This document shows positions 20,171-26,204 of a stretch of DNA of 26,204 bases, piece after piece (the stretch's first letter is position 1; the number at the start of each line of letters is the position of its first letter). Origin of the DNA: a virus; IMG/VR virus record IMGVR_UViG_3300022723_000125, positions 1 to 26,204 of that record; one strand, 5' to 3'. Position numbers and translations under genes: made by a program. Below the pieces are notes generated by a model. The model saw nothing but the letters and a program-made list of their open reading frames with translations, searched no databases and was not told the origin of the DNA.

Positions 20171-20995
20171 TCAGGGAACGTCGAGGAGGCGAATTTCCTC
20201 GTAGCCGGTCGGCCAGTGACCGTTCGCCTGACAGGAGATGAGCCGTCGGATGGCCGCTTCGTTCTCGCCCCGCGCGATGACCAGCGCGTCGTCGCTGACG
20301 CGCCAGACCCCGCAGCGGAACGGTTCCTTCTTCTCGACGGCCACGATGTGGACGGGGACATTCCGGGGGTACTCGCCGATCGCGCCGGCGAGCACGGCCT
20401 GGTAGAAACTGAGTTGGTGGACGTAGCGGTAGCGCTTGGCGTCGGCCTCGAACCACGTCAGGTCATCGCACGTCTTGAGATCGACGATGCCCCGGTGCGG
20501 GTGCGTCCAGTCGATGCGCACCTGGCACGGCGTGTCGCAGTACTCGTTGCGCACCACGCCCTCGGCGCGCCCGTAGAGCAGCAGATCGACCGCCTCGTCG
20601 TTCATCGAGACGCCGCTGGCCATGTTCTCGATGAGGTCGACCTGGTTGTGCGACAGGACCGGTTTGCCCTGTGCCTGCGCCCACTCGGCAAACGCCTTGG
20701 TGTTGGCACCGAACGGGCGCTGCGTCTTCGGGTTGATCGGCCCGCCGAGAGCGAACGACGTCCGGTAGGCGTCGTGCCCCTCGAGGATGCGGACGTGCGC
20801 CGCGCGGCCGATCAGGTAAGCCGGCGAATCCATGTCCTCGATCAGCCCGTTGCGCTTCTTGAAGTGCAGCCACGGGCACTTCATGAAATCGAGCAGTTGG
20901 TGGCTGCTCAGGAACTCGTTGGCCTTGGCGTGGTATGCCTCGGCCGGTTCGGCTTCGAGGACGTTGAGATCAATGTGGAGCGTGTCGCTGTTCAC
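20171..20995 (-). CDS. RecE-type exonuclease (PD-(D/E)XK, DUF3799-like)
   Basis: 274-residue nuclease with the lambda-exonuclease/RecE layout: histidine in G-R-A-A-H-V-R-I-L (63-71), metal-binding aspartate in Q-V-R-I-D-W (158-163), the V-D-L-K core (171-174), and Q-L-S-F-Y-Q-A-V-L (194-202). It should resect DNA ends to give the single strands used by the Sak4-like ATPase and DUF669 protein. The start is a GTG overlapping the sigma-factor stop (GTGA). A longer frame upstream is antisense-quality sequence and is rejected. The 37-bp repeat ends 27 nt before this start. The 3' end is followed at once by the structured region. Confidence 0.85.
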   Translation of the reverse strand: MNSDTLHIDLNVLEAEPAEAYHAKANEFLSSHQLLDFMKCPWLHFKKRNGLIEDMDSPAYLIGRAAHVRILEGHDAYRTSFALGGPINPKTQRPFGANTKAFAEWAQAQGKPVLSHNQVDLIENMASGVSMNDEAVDLLLYGRAEGVVRNEYCDTPCQVRIDWTHPHRGIVDLKTCDDLTWFEADAKRYRYVHQLSFYQAVLAGAIGEYPRNVPVHIVAVEKKEPFRCGVWRVSDDALVIARGENEAAIRRLISCQANGHWPTGYEEIRLLDVP

Positions 20996-21627
20996 TGGGG
21001 CACCTCGCCTTCGTTGGGGGTACCCTCTACATCTGCAGCCGGGACGGATGTGTCCCACCCGTTGTCGCCGACGCCGGCGTAGCCGAGCTTCCTGAAATGC
21101 TCGCGGATGTCGGCGACGGCGCGGTACAGCGTAGATTTGCCGATGCCCAGCTCCTTCGCCGCCGCGCGCCCCGACTTGTGTTTGAGCACGTGACAGATGC
21201 GCTGCAGGTCTTCGGGCAGCAGTGCGATCACGTCCGGCAGGTCGAGCCGCAGGTCGCGGTAACCCTGCTCGTCGCGCTCGCCGTGAGCGGGATCGTTTCC
21301 GCACGGCTGAAAGCCTGTGCTGACGTCATCGAAGCCCCTCGGGCTGTCGCACGAGCGCCGCATCTGCGTGCAGCGCTGTCGCATGACGTACAGCACGAAG
21401 CGGTCGAGCACGCGATTGATGAACGTTTCGCGTTTCGACTTGAGCGGGTCGAAGCGGTCGAACGCTTGAAGCAGTTCGACCACCATGTCGTTGCGCATGT
21501 CCTCCTGGTCATGTTCGGACAGGTCGAATTGGGAACGTAGCTTGCTCACTCGGAAATCGATCCGGGCGAGGGCGTAGTCGTCGATTGGGTTCTGAACGTG
21601 GTGATGCTTCTGAGTGGTGTCGCTCAC
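20992..21627 (-). CDS. Phage-encoded sigma-70 family factor
   Basis: 211 residues. Residues about 15-90 form region 2 (D-Y-A-L-A-R-I-D-F-R-V, then D-M-R-N-D-M-V-V-E-L-L-Q-A-F-D-R-F-D-P, F-I-N-R-V-L-D-R-F). Residues about 135-182 form a region 4 helix-turn-helix (A-L-L-P-E-D-L-Q-R-I-C, then S-G-R-A-A-A-K-E-L-G-I-G-K-S-T-L-Y-R-A). An 85-residue-class spacer lacks regions 1 and 3, as in small phage and ECF-like sigma factors. It probably directs host RNA polymerase to phage promoters. An ATG at 21642 is part of the ribosome site itself; the GTG at 21627 with AGGAG seven bases away is used. That ribosome site is inside a hairpin. The last 25 residues lie beyond region 4 and overlap the 37-bp repeat. 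Confidence 0.8.
   Translation of the reverse strand: MSDTTQKHHHVQNPIDDYALARIDFRVSKLRSQFDLSEHDQEDMRNDMVVELLQAFDRFDPLKSKRETFINRVLDRFVLYVMRQRCTQMRRSCDSPRGFDDVSTGFQPCGNDPAHGERDEQGYRDLRLDLPDVIALLPEDLQRICHVLKHKSGRAAAKELGIGKSTLYRAVADIREHFRKLGYAGVGDNGWDTSVPAADVEGTPNEGEVPQ
21022..21058 (-). promoter_or_regulatory. 37-bp dispersed repeat, copy 2 (candidate phage promoter)
   Basis: Minus-strand GTGGGACAC, 11 variable bases, then CTGCAGATGTAGAGGGT, within the last codons of the sigma-factor gene and 27 nt upstream of the RecE-like start. It matches copy 1 (5243-5279) in both boxes and in spacing. In this copy it also codes W-D-T-S-V-P-A-A-D-V-E-G, but the identical stretch keeps AT-ending codons (GCA, GAT, GTA, GGT) that are unusual here, suggesting selection at the DNA level. 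Confidence 0.4.
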
Positions 21628-21634
21628 GGGCGAG

Positions 21635-21653
21635 CTCCTCATGGGCCGAGGAG
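21635..21653 (-). promoter_or_regulatory. Hairpin covering the sigma-factor ribosome site
   Basis: In the minus-strand RNA, CUCCUC (21653-21648) pairs with GAGGAG (21640-21635) across a 7-nt loop. GAGGAG is the ribosome binding site for the GTG start at 21627, so the 6-bp stem would hide it. This could limit sigma-factor translation until the hairpin is opened. Confidence 0.45.
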
Positions 21654-21698
21654 GTCGCGCGGGTGTCGACGGAAAGAGCCGCAGGGCACAGGCAAACG

Positions 21699-21744
21699 AA
21701 AAAGGCGTTGCGAGTTCGCGGTTTCCCGCGACACCCGCAACGCC
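21699..21744 (-). terminator. Rho-independent terminator after the 108-residue gene
   Basis: On the minus strand GGCGTTGCG (21744-21736) pairs with CGCAACGCC (21712-21704), and a nested 6-bp stem (TCGCGG/CCGCGA) sits inside. The stem is followed by TTTTT. An outer perfect 10-bp pair, GGGCACAGGC (21684-21693) with GCCTGTGCCC (21789-21798), encloses it. The element lies between the 108-residue gene and the sigma-factor gene, so it could set how much transcription enters the recombination operon. Confidence 0.75.
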
Positions 21745-21798
21745 TCCGCTGTGCGGCCGGTTAGTTGCCTGATGTCTGGTAAGTTGTGGCCTGTGCCC

Positions 21799-22125
21799 TT
21801 ATGCGGCCTGGTGGTCTTCCTCGATGTCGATCGATGCGCCAGGCAGGCCGTGCGCGATCTTGACCTTCACGCGCGTGCCATCGGGCAGCGCTTCAAGGTG
21901 CGCCAGCAGCGCGATGTGCTCGCGCCGCAACTCGAAGTCGAGCCGGCCGAGTTCTGGCCTCGGCCCCTTGACGCCGCCGGCGAGCTTGAGCGTGCGCGTG
22001 GTGCGGTGGGGCCGGTCGAGGTCCGGCTCGCCGCCGCACACGTAGAGCGTGATGCTGCCGAAGTTGATCTGCTGGCACCGCTCGATCAGCCAGCGTTTCG
22101 GCCGTGACAACTGTCGCTTGTCCAT
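21799..22125 (-). CDS. Hypothetical 108-residue phage protein
   Basis: Starts at an ATG with AGGAG nine bases upstream. The protein begins basic (M-D-K-R-Q-L-S-R-P-K-R-W-L-I-E-R), followed by a beta-rich core (F-G-S-I-T-L-Y-V-C-G-G-E-P-D-L-D-R-P and T-L-K-L-A-G-G-V-K-G-P-R-P-E), a helix E-H-I-A-L-L-A-H-L-E-A-L-P-D-G, and a final strand region V-K-V-K-I-A-H-G-L-P. No catalytic motif is visible. It is the first gene after the boxed control region and is cut off from the sigma gene by a terminator, so it may be an early gene. The family is not recognised. Confidence 0.75.
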   Translation of the reverse strand: MDKRQLSRPKRWLIERCQQINFGSITLYVCGGEPDLDRPHRTTRTLKLAGGVKGPRPELGRLDFELRREHIALLAHLEALPDGTRVKVKIAHGLPGASIDIEEDHQAA

Positions 22126-22196
22126 GACTTGGACTCCTATGAAAGAGGCGTTGCGGACGCTTCAGCGGCCGCGATTCACAGGAGTCATTCCACAGC

Positions 22197-22318
22197 GATA
22201 TATGCGAACCTTGGAGGACAGGTCCGGCCGCAATGAGACAGGTTGACCCCGCGAACCCCTGAGAAATCGGGGGTTCGTCCGGGACTTAGCGACAGGTCTC
22301 AGATTCTTAAGACAGGTC
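22197..22318. promoter_or_regulatory. Control region with paired GACAGGTY boxes
   Basis: Four direct copies of GACAGGT(C/T) start at 22217, 22237, 22291 and 22311. Each pair is spaced exactly 20 bases start to start, about two helical turns. Between the pairs lies a hairpin, CGAACCCC (22252-22259) with GGGGTTCG (22270-22277). A short AT-rich spot (22198-22205) is a possible -10 region for minus-strand transcription into the 108-residue gene. The layout suggests a repressor or activator bound as cooperating dimers. No classic CI-type repressor gene is recognised nearby. Confidence 0.55.
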
Positions 22319-22326
22319 TGGTGCGT

Positions 22327-23499
22327 TCACGCCTGGAACGGGCGAATCGACACGGAAGATGGGTTGAGCCGGTAGCCGCCGGCGGTGTCCGCCTGACTGG
22401 CCGTGCGGCACGTCTGCACGATGTCCTCGCGGCTGATCGGCAGCCCAAGCTTGCGCTTTACGGCGGTCTCGATGTCGGACTGGAGGTTGTTGATCACCTT
22501 GCGCAGCGACGTCTCATCGTTGTAGCGGTGCCCTTCGTCCTCCATGAGCTTTAAAAGCCGACGCATGTTGATCGCGCGGAACTCATTTGCAGGCAGGCCC
22601 TTCGATAGGTCCTCGATGAAATGCTTCCACAAGATGCGGAACACTTTGAGACGCGGTCCCGCCTGCGGGTTGACAACGATCTCACCGTCAATTCGGACGA
22701 CGCCGTCACCGAGTTCGACATGGAAACGCCGTCCGGGATGCGGCGTCTCTTCAGGCTGGATGAGCACATGCCCCTTGGCGTACACGGGCAGGTCGGCCTT
22801 TCCGACCGAATTGGGCGGCGACGACTCTGCCACCGAGGACAGCAGTTTCCGCAGATCGGTGGTGCCGAGTATCAGGTCGACGAGCGTGGTCCGGCAGACC
22901 CAATCATCCTTGATGAACCGTCCCTCCGGAGCCTTGGGGTTGATGGTGATGTAGCAGATCGGGTTCGTGGCAGCGTAGTCGCGCGTGTTGAATTTGCTGT
23001 CCGGACGGCCGTCGGCATCCACGACGCAGACGATCACGCCGAGGTCGCCGAACCCGTCGACACGGAACGCGCCATCGCCGATGTCCCGCACGTCGCTGGA
23101 GATTCCCTCCAGCTTCGTCCGAATCCAGGCGACGGCACCGACCTGTTGCACGGATACCTGAAGCACACGATGGCGCAGCTTGTCGAGGCGATACGGATGA
23201 ACGGGCCGCTCGCACCGGGGGCAGCGAATATCATCGCCGTCCTCGTCCTGACCATCATCGAGAAAGATGCGTCCATCGCAGTGTCGATTGCGCGGTGGGA
23301 AATCCCGGTCGCGCGGTTCGGAGCAGCACACGTACTCACGCATCCGCGCCTCAATGAGGCCATCGTCCTGCAGTTGATTGGCCGCGCCGACGAGTGCGTC
23401 GCTGGGACCATCGATCCGCGCGCCGTCTTCCAACAGGGCAACCGCGTGTTCACGCGTTACGCGCGAACCGTTTTTCAGTCGAGAGGATCGGGATGCCAT
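22327..23499 (-). CDS. Unknown two-gene cassette, second gene (zinc-finger and HTH-like protein)
   Basis: 390 residues, AGGGA six bases before the ATG, starting inside the preceding gene (50-nt overlap), so the two are certainly co-translated. Residues about 15-50 are helical and could be a small HTH (VTREHAVALLEDGARIDGPS). Residues about 58-98 have a Cys/His cluster (C-C, then R-H-C-D-G-R, then C-P-R-C-E-R-P) like a zinc ribbon. Residues about 140-215 form an alpha/beta domain with V-I-V-C-V-V-D-A-D-G-R-P-D-S-K-F and I-C-Y-I-T-I-N-P. The C-terminus (R-L-L-K-L-M-E-D-E-G-H, S-L-R-K-V-I-N-N-L-Q-S-D-I) resembles a winged helix. No family is recognised. A nuclease or sensor role in a defence pair is possible but unproven. 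Confidence 0.8.
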   Translation of the reverse strand: MASRSSRLKNGSRVTREHAVALLEDGARIDGPSDALVGAANQLQDDGLIEARMREYVCCSEPRDRDFPPRNRHCDGRIFLDDGQDEDGDDIRCPRCERPVHPYRLDKLRHRVLQVSVQQVGAVAWIRTKLEGISSDVRDIGDGAFRVDGFGDLGVIVCVVDADGRPDSKFNTRDYAATNPICYITINPKAPEGRFIKDDWVCRTTLVDLILGTTDLRKLLSSVAESSPPNSVGKADLPVYAKGHVLIQPEETPHPGRRFHVELGDGVVRIDGEIVVNPQAGPRLKVFRILWKHFIEDLSKGLPANEFRAINMRRLLKLMEDEGHRYNDETSLRKVINNLQSDIETAVKRKLGLPISREDIVQTCRTASQADTAGGYRLNPSSVSIRPFQA

Positions 23500-24727
23500 G
23501 TGTGTCCCTCATGAAATCTTCAAATCGCTTTCGCATCGAAGCGTTCAACCGATGGTCCATGTACCGGACGATGTACTCGTCCCCATTCGGGGCCAACTGC
23601 TCAAACTTGATGTCGATCCGCTTGTCCAGGTAGATCAGCTTGACCTTGGCGATGCGGCCGATGTGAGCCGTCAGACTGCTGTGGTCACGCTCGAGGGCGG
23701 CGATCGCACGCTGCACCACGTCGGGATCGTCGTGCGCCAGGCGCAGGTCCGCACCGTGCAGAGGCGAGCCGTGGACATCGATGTCGACGAGCTGTAGTCC
23801 CTCACAATTGCCAGCCTTGAGCTGATCGAACAGGTTCTGAATCTGCTTCTCGTAGGTGATCTCGCACTCGTTGTCGTACTGAACATCCTTGCCGAAGTAT
23901 GCCGACGCGAGCGCGTTGGCGATCTGAAGCGGCACCTCATTGCTGTTCGATGAGATGTTGACGCGGCGCGCGTTGTCAGCGAAGTCAAGGATGATCCATT
24001 CGACACGATGCCCGTGAGCGATCCGCCCCTCGCGGATGATGTACTGATGGCGCTCCGGTCGGCGGATGAATACCAGATGGTGATGGTTGTGGCGGACGAT
24101 GTTCTTGAGCTGGCTCTGACGCAGATCTCGCTGTTGCTTGTCGAACGCTTCGAGAATCTGATTCGCCTGCTTCGGCTTGAGAAACTCCTCGAACGACTTG
24201 TCGGGCTGACGGACCTTCTGCTTCAGCGCCATTCGCGCAAAGCCGGACTTGTGAATCTTGTCTAGGTGAAACAGCTTCCGCAGGTTGTCAGGATCGGCGT
24301 TGAACAGCGCATACATCAGGGCAATCGTGTCATAGGTGCCCTCATTCTTACATCGGCACAAGTCAAGGGTGTCGGGACTGAGGGTGTTGGCGGCTAAGTC
24401 CGCAACAGTGAACTTGCCCTTGAATCGGGCGAAATGATCAATCAGGCAAAACGGCGTCAACTGGCCGTCACAACGCGCCAGCGCTGCTCGCTTGTCCTTG
24501 AATCGGCGGCCCCCGTCAACGCCGAGAACCTGGCACAGAACGTTGGTCTGCCTGCGCGTACGACTGTCGAGCCAAGTGCCCCGTTGGCCAGGGTCTTCAG
24601 CGCGACGCAAAGCGTCCGTAATGTCCAGTTCGAGTTCGTTTTCCCAGTAGTCGCGAGCAATAGATTCGGGACCGTTCTGGGCTGACGGTTGTCTGACCGA
24701 TGAGGCGGTTGCTGTATTGCTGGCCAT
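23450..24727 (-). CDS. Unknown two-gene cassette, first gene
   Basis: 425 residues with GGAGG five bases before the ATG. After a disordered N-terminus the protein is largely helical to residue about 205 (D-Y-W-E-N-E-L-E-L-D-I, Y-D-T-I-A-L-M-Y-A-L-F, KPKQANQILEAFDKQQRDLR). It continues alpha/beta: H-N-H-H-H-L-V-F-I-R-R, V-E-W-I-I-L-D-F-A-D-N-A-R-R-V, V-P-L-Q-I-A-N-A-L-A-S-A-Y-F-G, and a final Y-I-V-R-Y-M-D-H-R-L-N. The H-N-H-H-H stretch could bind metal but is not an HNH nuclease motif. No ATPase or membrane motif is seen. The cassette's base composition looks less GC-rich than the replication genes, and it sits beside the integrase, the usual slot for prophage cargo. The family is not recognised. 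Confidence 0.8.
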   Translation of the reverse strand: MASNTATASSVRQPSAQNGPESIARDYWENELELDITDALRRAEDPGQRGTWLDSRTRRQTNVLCQVLGVDGGRRFKDKRAALARCDGQLTPFCLIDHFARFKGKFTVADLAANTLSPDTLDLCRCKNEGTYDTIALMYALFNADPDNLRKLFHLDKIHKSGFARMALKQKVRQPDKSFEEFLKPKQANQILEAFDKQQRDLRQSQLKNIVRHNHHHLVFIRRPERHQYIIREGRIAHGHRVEWIILDFADNARRVNISSNSNEVPLQIANALASAYFGKDVQYDNECEITYEKQIQNLFDQLKAGNCEGLQLVDIDVHGSPLHGADLRLAHDDPDVVQRAIAALERDHSSLTAHIGRIAKVKLIYLDKRIDIKFEQLAPNGDEYIVRYMDHRLNASMRKRFEDFMRDTHGIPILSTEKRFARNA

Positions 24728-24932
24728 ATCAGCCTCCGTGCGCCGACCCCGAAGAGGCCAGACAGGTAGAAGGTGAGACGGGGCTCAGTCCTTGGCCCCA
24801 ACTCGGTGTTGATCGCAACTGGCGCGCCAGACTTGAGTTAGCGCGCAAGACATGGCTTTGCCGAAGCTTGCGGCGAAAGCGTGGGGCCGTCGGGGCTGTC
24901 TATTATGGTGTCACCACCGGAGCGGCTGTCAA
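24728..24932 (-). promoter_or_regulatory. Candidate cassette promoter and palindrome
   Basis: These 200 bases hold no gene. On the minus strand TTGACA (24932-24927) and CATAAT (24907-24902) are 19 bases apart, slightly long but otherwise promoter-like, about 175 nt before the cassette start. Downstream in the leader is a perfect 12-bp palindrome CTGGCGCGCCAG (24819-24830), a possible operator. The -35 box overlaps the end of the small HTH gene. Confidence 0.45.
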
Positions 24933-25339
24933 TGTGGCAGGCGGGTGGTGAGCTGCTCCCACATCTTCCGCTGCCTGGACCAGTTGTGTTCGGCGGCGAT
25001 CGCGCGGAGATGGGTTTCGGTGATCGGGTCCTTGCCGGACGTGACTGGCGGCAGGTGGAGAATGGCTTCCTGAATGTCAGGGGCGAGCGACAGCAGGTTC
25101 ATGATCTGCGTGACACGGGCGCGGGTGACGTGGCTGACGGCGGCGATTTCGGCTTGGTCGCGGACGAGGCCGTCGGCGATCATCCGGTCGAACTTGATCG
25201 CCAGCGCCATCAGGCGGGCGACACGGGGCACACGGGCGGACGACGTATCGCGCACTGGCGCGGGGCCGGGCCTGATCTCGCGGCGACCCTTGTTGGCCAG
25301 CGAGAAGTGAATCTTCTTCGTCACCGTCAGGTCGTTCAT
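24929..25339 (-). CDS. Small HTH/ParB-like partner of the serine recombinase
   Basis: 136 residues. The core R-V-A-R-L-M-A-L-A-I-K-F-D, then RDQAEIAAVSHVTRARVTQI and M-N-L-L-S-L-A-P-D-I-Q-E, is a helix-turn-helix of the KorB/ParB type. It is followed by H-L-P-P-V and a segment E-T-H-L-R-A-I-A-A-E-H-N-W ending in a Trp/Arg-rich helix. Proteins of this build are regularly found directly after large serine recombinases, notably in planctomycetes. The ATG overlaps the recombinase stop (ATGA) with AGGAGG seven bases upstream, so both are made together. It could regulate recombinase expression or act as a directionality factor for excision; neither is shown by sequence alone. Confidence 0.8.
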   Translation of the reverse strand: MNDLTVTKKIHFSLANKGRREIRPGPAPVRDTSSARVPRVARLMALAIKFDRMIADGLVRDQAEIAAVSHVTRARVTQIMNLLSLAPDIQEAILHLPPVTSGKDPITETHLRAIAAEHNWSRQRKMWEQLTTRLPH

Positions 25340-26204
25340 GCGTCAGCCTCCTGGTGCTGCTGAGTCAGCGTGCGGATGCCGGTGGGGTGGAAGGTCAGCG
25401 AGATCGACTCGTCCGCGCCGTCGTACTCGACGCGCTCGACCAGCAGGCGAATGAGCTTCTCCTTGTGCGCCGGCGGCAGCGATTCCCACAGCGGGTCGAA
25501 TGACTCGATCGCCCCGGCCAGTTCGTCCGGCTCAAGCATCCGCTGTTCGAGCACGGCGATCTTCTCGTTCAGCCCGCCGATGTCGGTCTGCCGCTCGCGG
25601 ATCAGGTCCTGCAGGCGTCCGAGTTGGCGCGTGGCGTCTTCATCGAAGCCCGCGCGCGGCGCGAGCTCGCCGACGGCGCGTCCGTGCTTGCGGACTTCGT
25701 TCTCGACCTGTTTCCGCTCGGCGACGAGCGCGTCGATCTCCGCTTGCATGTGCTGCTGCGTGGCGACCAGGCTGTCGGCCAGCACGCCGGGGTCGCGGCC
25801 GACGGACTTGATCTGCTCGACCACGAAGTCCTCGAGCTGGACTGCGGGCAGCGACGGGGCGGGGCACGCCGACCATCCGTTCTTCTGGGCGCGGATGCAG
25901 ACGTAGTAGCGATACCGCTTGTTGCCGCGCTGCGAGTAGTGGTGGCCCATCGCGCAGCCGCAGTGCTTGCAACGGACCAGCCCCTTGAGCAGCGCGCCGT
26001 ACTTGTTGCGGACGTGCTTGCCGCCGGTGTTGCGGTTGCGGGCGATCAGCCCCTGGACCCGCGCGAACAGGTCATCGTCGACGATCGCCTCGTGCTCGCC
26101 TTCGAACACGTCGCCCTTGTACGTGACCTTGCCGAGGTAGGTGACGTTGGTGAGCATCTTGTGCAGCGTCGCCTTGTCGAAGTCCGCGCCGCCGCGCCAT
26201 TTGC
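25336..26204 (-). CDS. Large serine recombinase (integrase), partial
   Basis: The C-terminal 288 residues are present; the catalytic serine domain lies beyond the right edge. The visible part begins with the end of the recombinase domain (K-W-R-G-G-A-D-F, L-T-N-V-T-Y-L-G-K-V), followed by the zinc beta ribbon (L-V-R-C-K-H-C-G-C-A-M, then Y-Y-V-C-I-R-A-Q-K and C-P-A-P). A long coiled coil follows (residues about 150-235: EIDALVAERKQVENEVRKHG and later helices), as in phiC31-type integrases, where it brings att sites together. The last part is beta-rich (V-E-Y-D-G-A-D-E-S-I-S-L-T-F). It would insert and excise the phage between attP and attB; attP is usually next to this gene and therefore outside the window. 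Confidence 0.92.
   Translation of the reverse strand, partial: KWRGGADFDKATLHKMLTNVTYLGKVTYKGDVFEGEHEAIVDDDLFARVQGLIARNRNTGGKHVRNKYGALLKGLVRCKHCGCAMGHHYSQRGNKRYRYYVCIRAQKNGWSACPAPSLPAVQLEDFVVEQIKSVGRDPGVLADSLVATQQHMQAEIDALVAERKQVENEVRKHGRAVGELAPRAGFDEDATRQLGRLQDLIRERQTDIGGLNEKIAVLEQRMLEPDELAGAIESFDPLWESLPPAHKEKLIRLLVERVEYDGADESISLTFHPTGIRTLTQQHQEADA

Noticed and set aside
19775-21082. 435-codon plus-strand frame across the structured region and nuclease gene
   Set aside because: It is antisense to the RecE-like gene. In the gene-free part the translation is Arg-rich and unlike a protein, and the stems explain the sequence better.
1-26204. CRISPR array
   Set aside because: The repeats seen are too short, too few or irregularly spaced, and no cas gene is present.

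Overview
The window reads as most of one end-to-end temperate-phage genome (prophage), about 26 kb, GC-rich, almost entirely on the minus strand. There are no rRNA or ordinary metabolic genes. The pairing of a large serine recombinase with a small HTH/ParB-like protein, the HARE-type winged helix, and the style of the small hypothetical genes suggest a planctomycete (or similar high-GC) host. This is inference; no host gene is in view.

Layout in transcription order (minus strand, right to left). (1) Integration: a partial large serine recombinase (25336-26204) overlapping a small HTH protein (24929-25339). (2) Accessory slot: two overlapping genes of unknown family (22327-24727) behind their own candidate promoter. 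They are the best candidate for an undescribed cargo or defence system. (3) Control region (22126-22326) with four GACAGGTY boxes in two pairs, a small hypothetical gene and a strong terminator. (4) Recombination/replication operon: sigma-70-like factor, RecE-type nuclease, a roughly 350-nt gene-free stretch of strong RNA structure, winged-helix protein, Sak4-like ATPase, DUF669 ssDNA-binding protein, an unknown protein, RusA resolvase, DEAH helicase, a small protein and a primase-polymerase/DUF3987 protein. An origin-like region with a long inverted repeat and repeated GACTTTTTG boxes follows. (5) DNA modification: an unknown basic protein, HNH nuclease and ParB-domain methyltransferase. (6) A five-gene plus-strand operon of small proteins (8672-10324), closed by a terminator inside the methyltransferase 3' end. 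(7) Head module: small-terminase-like protein, large terminase, a plus-strand moron with its own promoter, gpW-like protein, portal, fused prohead protease/major capsid protein, an HNH homing endonuclease, DUF2190 decoration protein, head-tail adaptor and a partial coiled-coil membrane protein. Tail and lysis genes would lie left of the window.

The genes work together as integration and accessory functions, then a phage sigma factor with recombination and replication proteins, then packaging and head assembly. Stop/start overlaps (ATGA, GTGA, TGATG) tie most neighbours into operons. A 37-bp repeat lies 27-28 nt upstream of both the RecE-like and gpW-like start codons and could be a promoter read by the phage sigma factor. 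The helicase ends in DDDIPF, the same tip as bacterial SSB, while the phage's own ssDNA-binding protein has no such tip.
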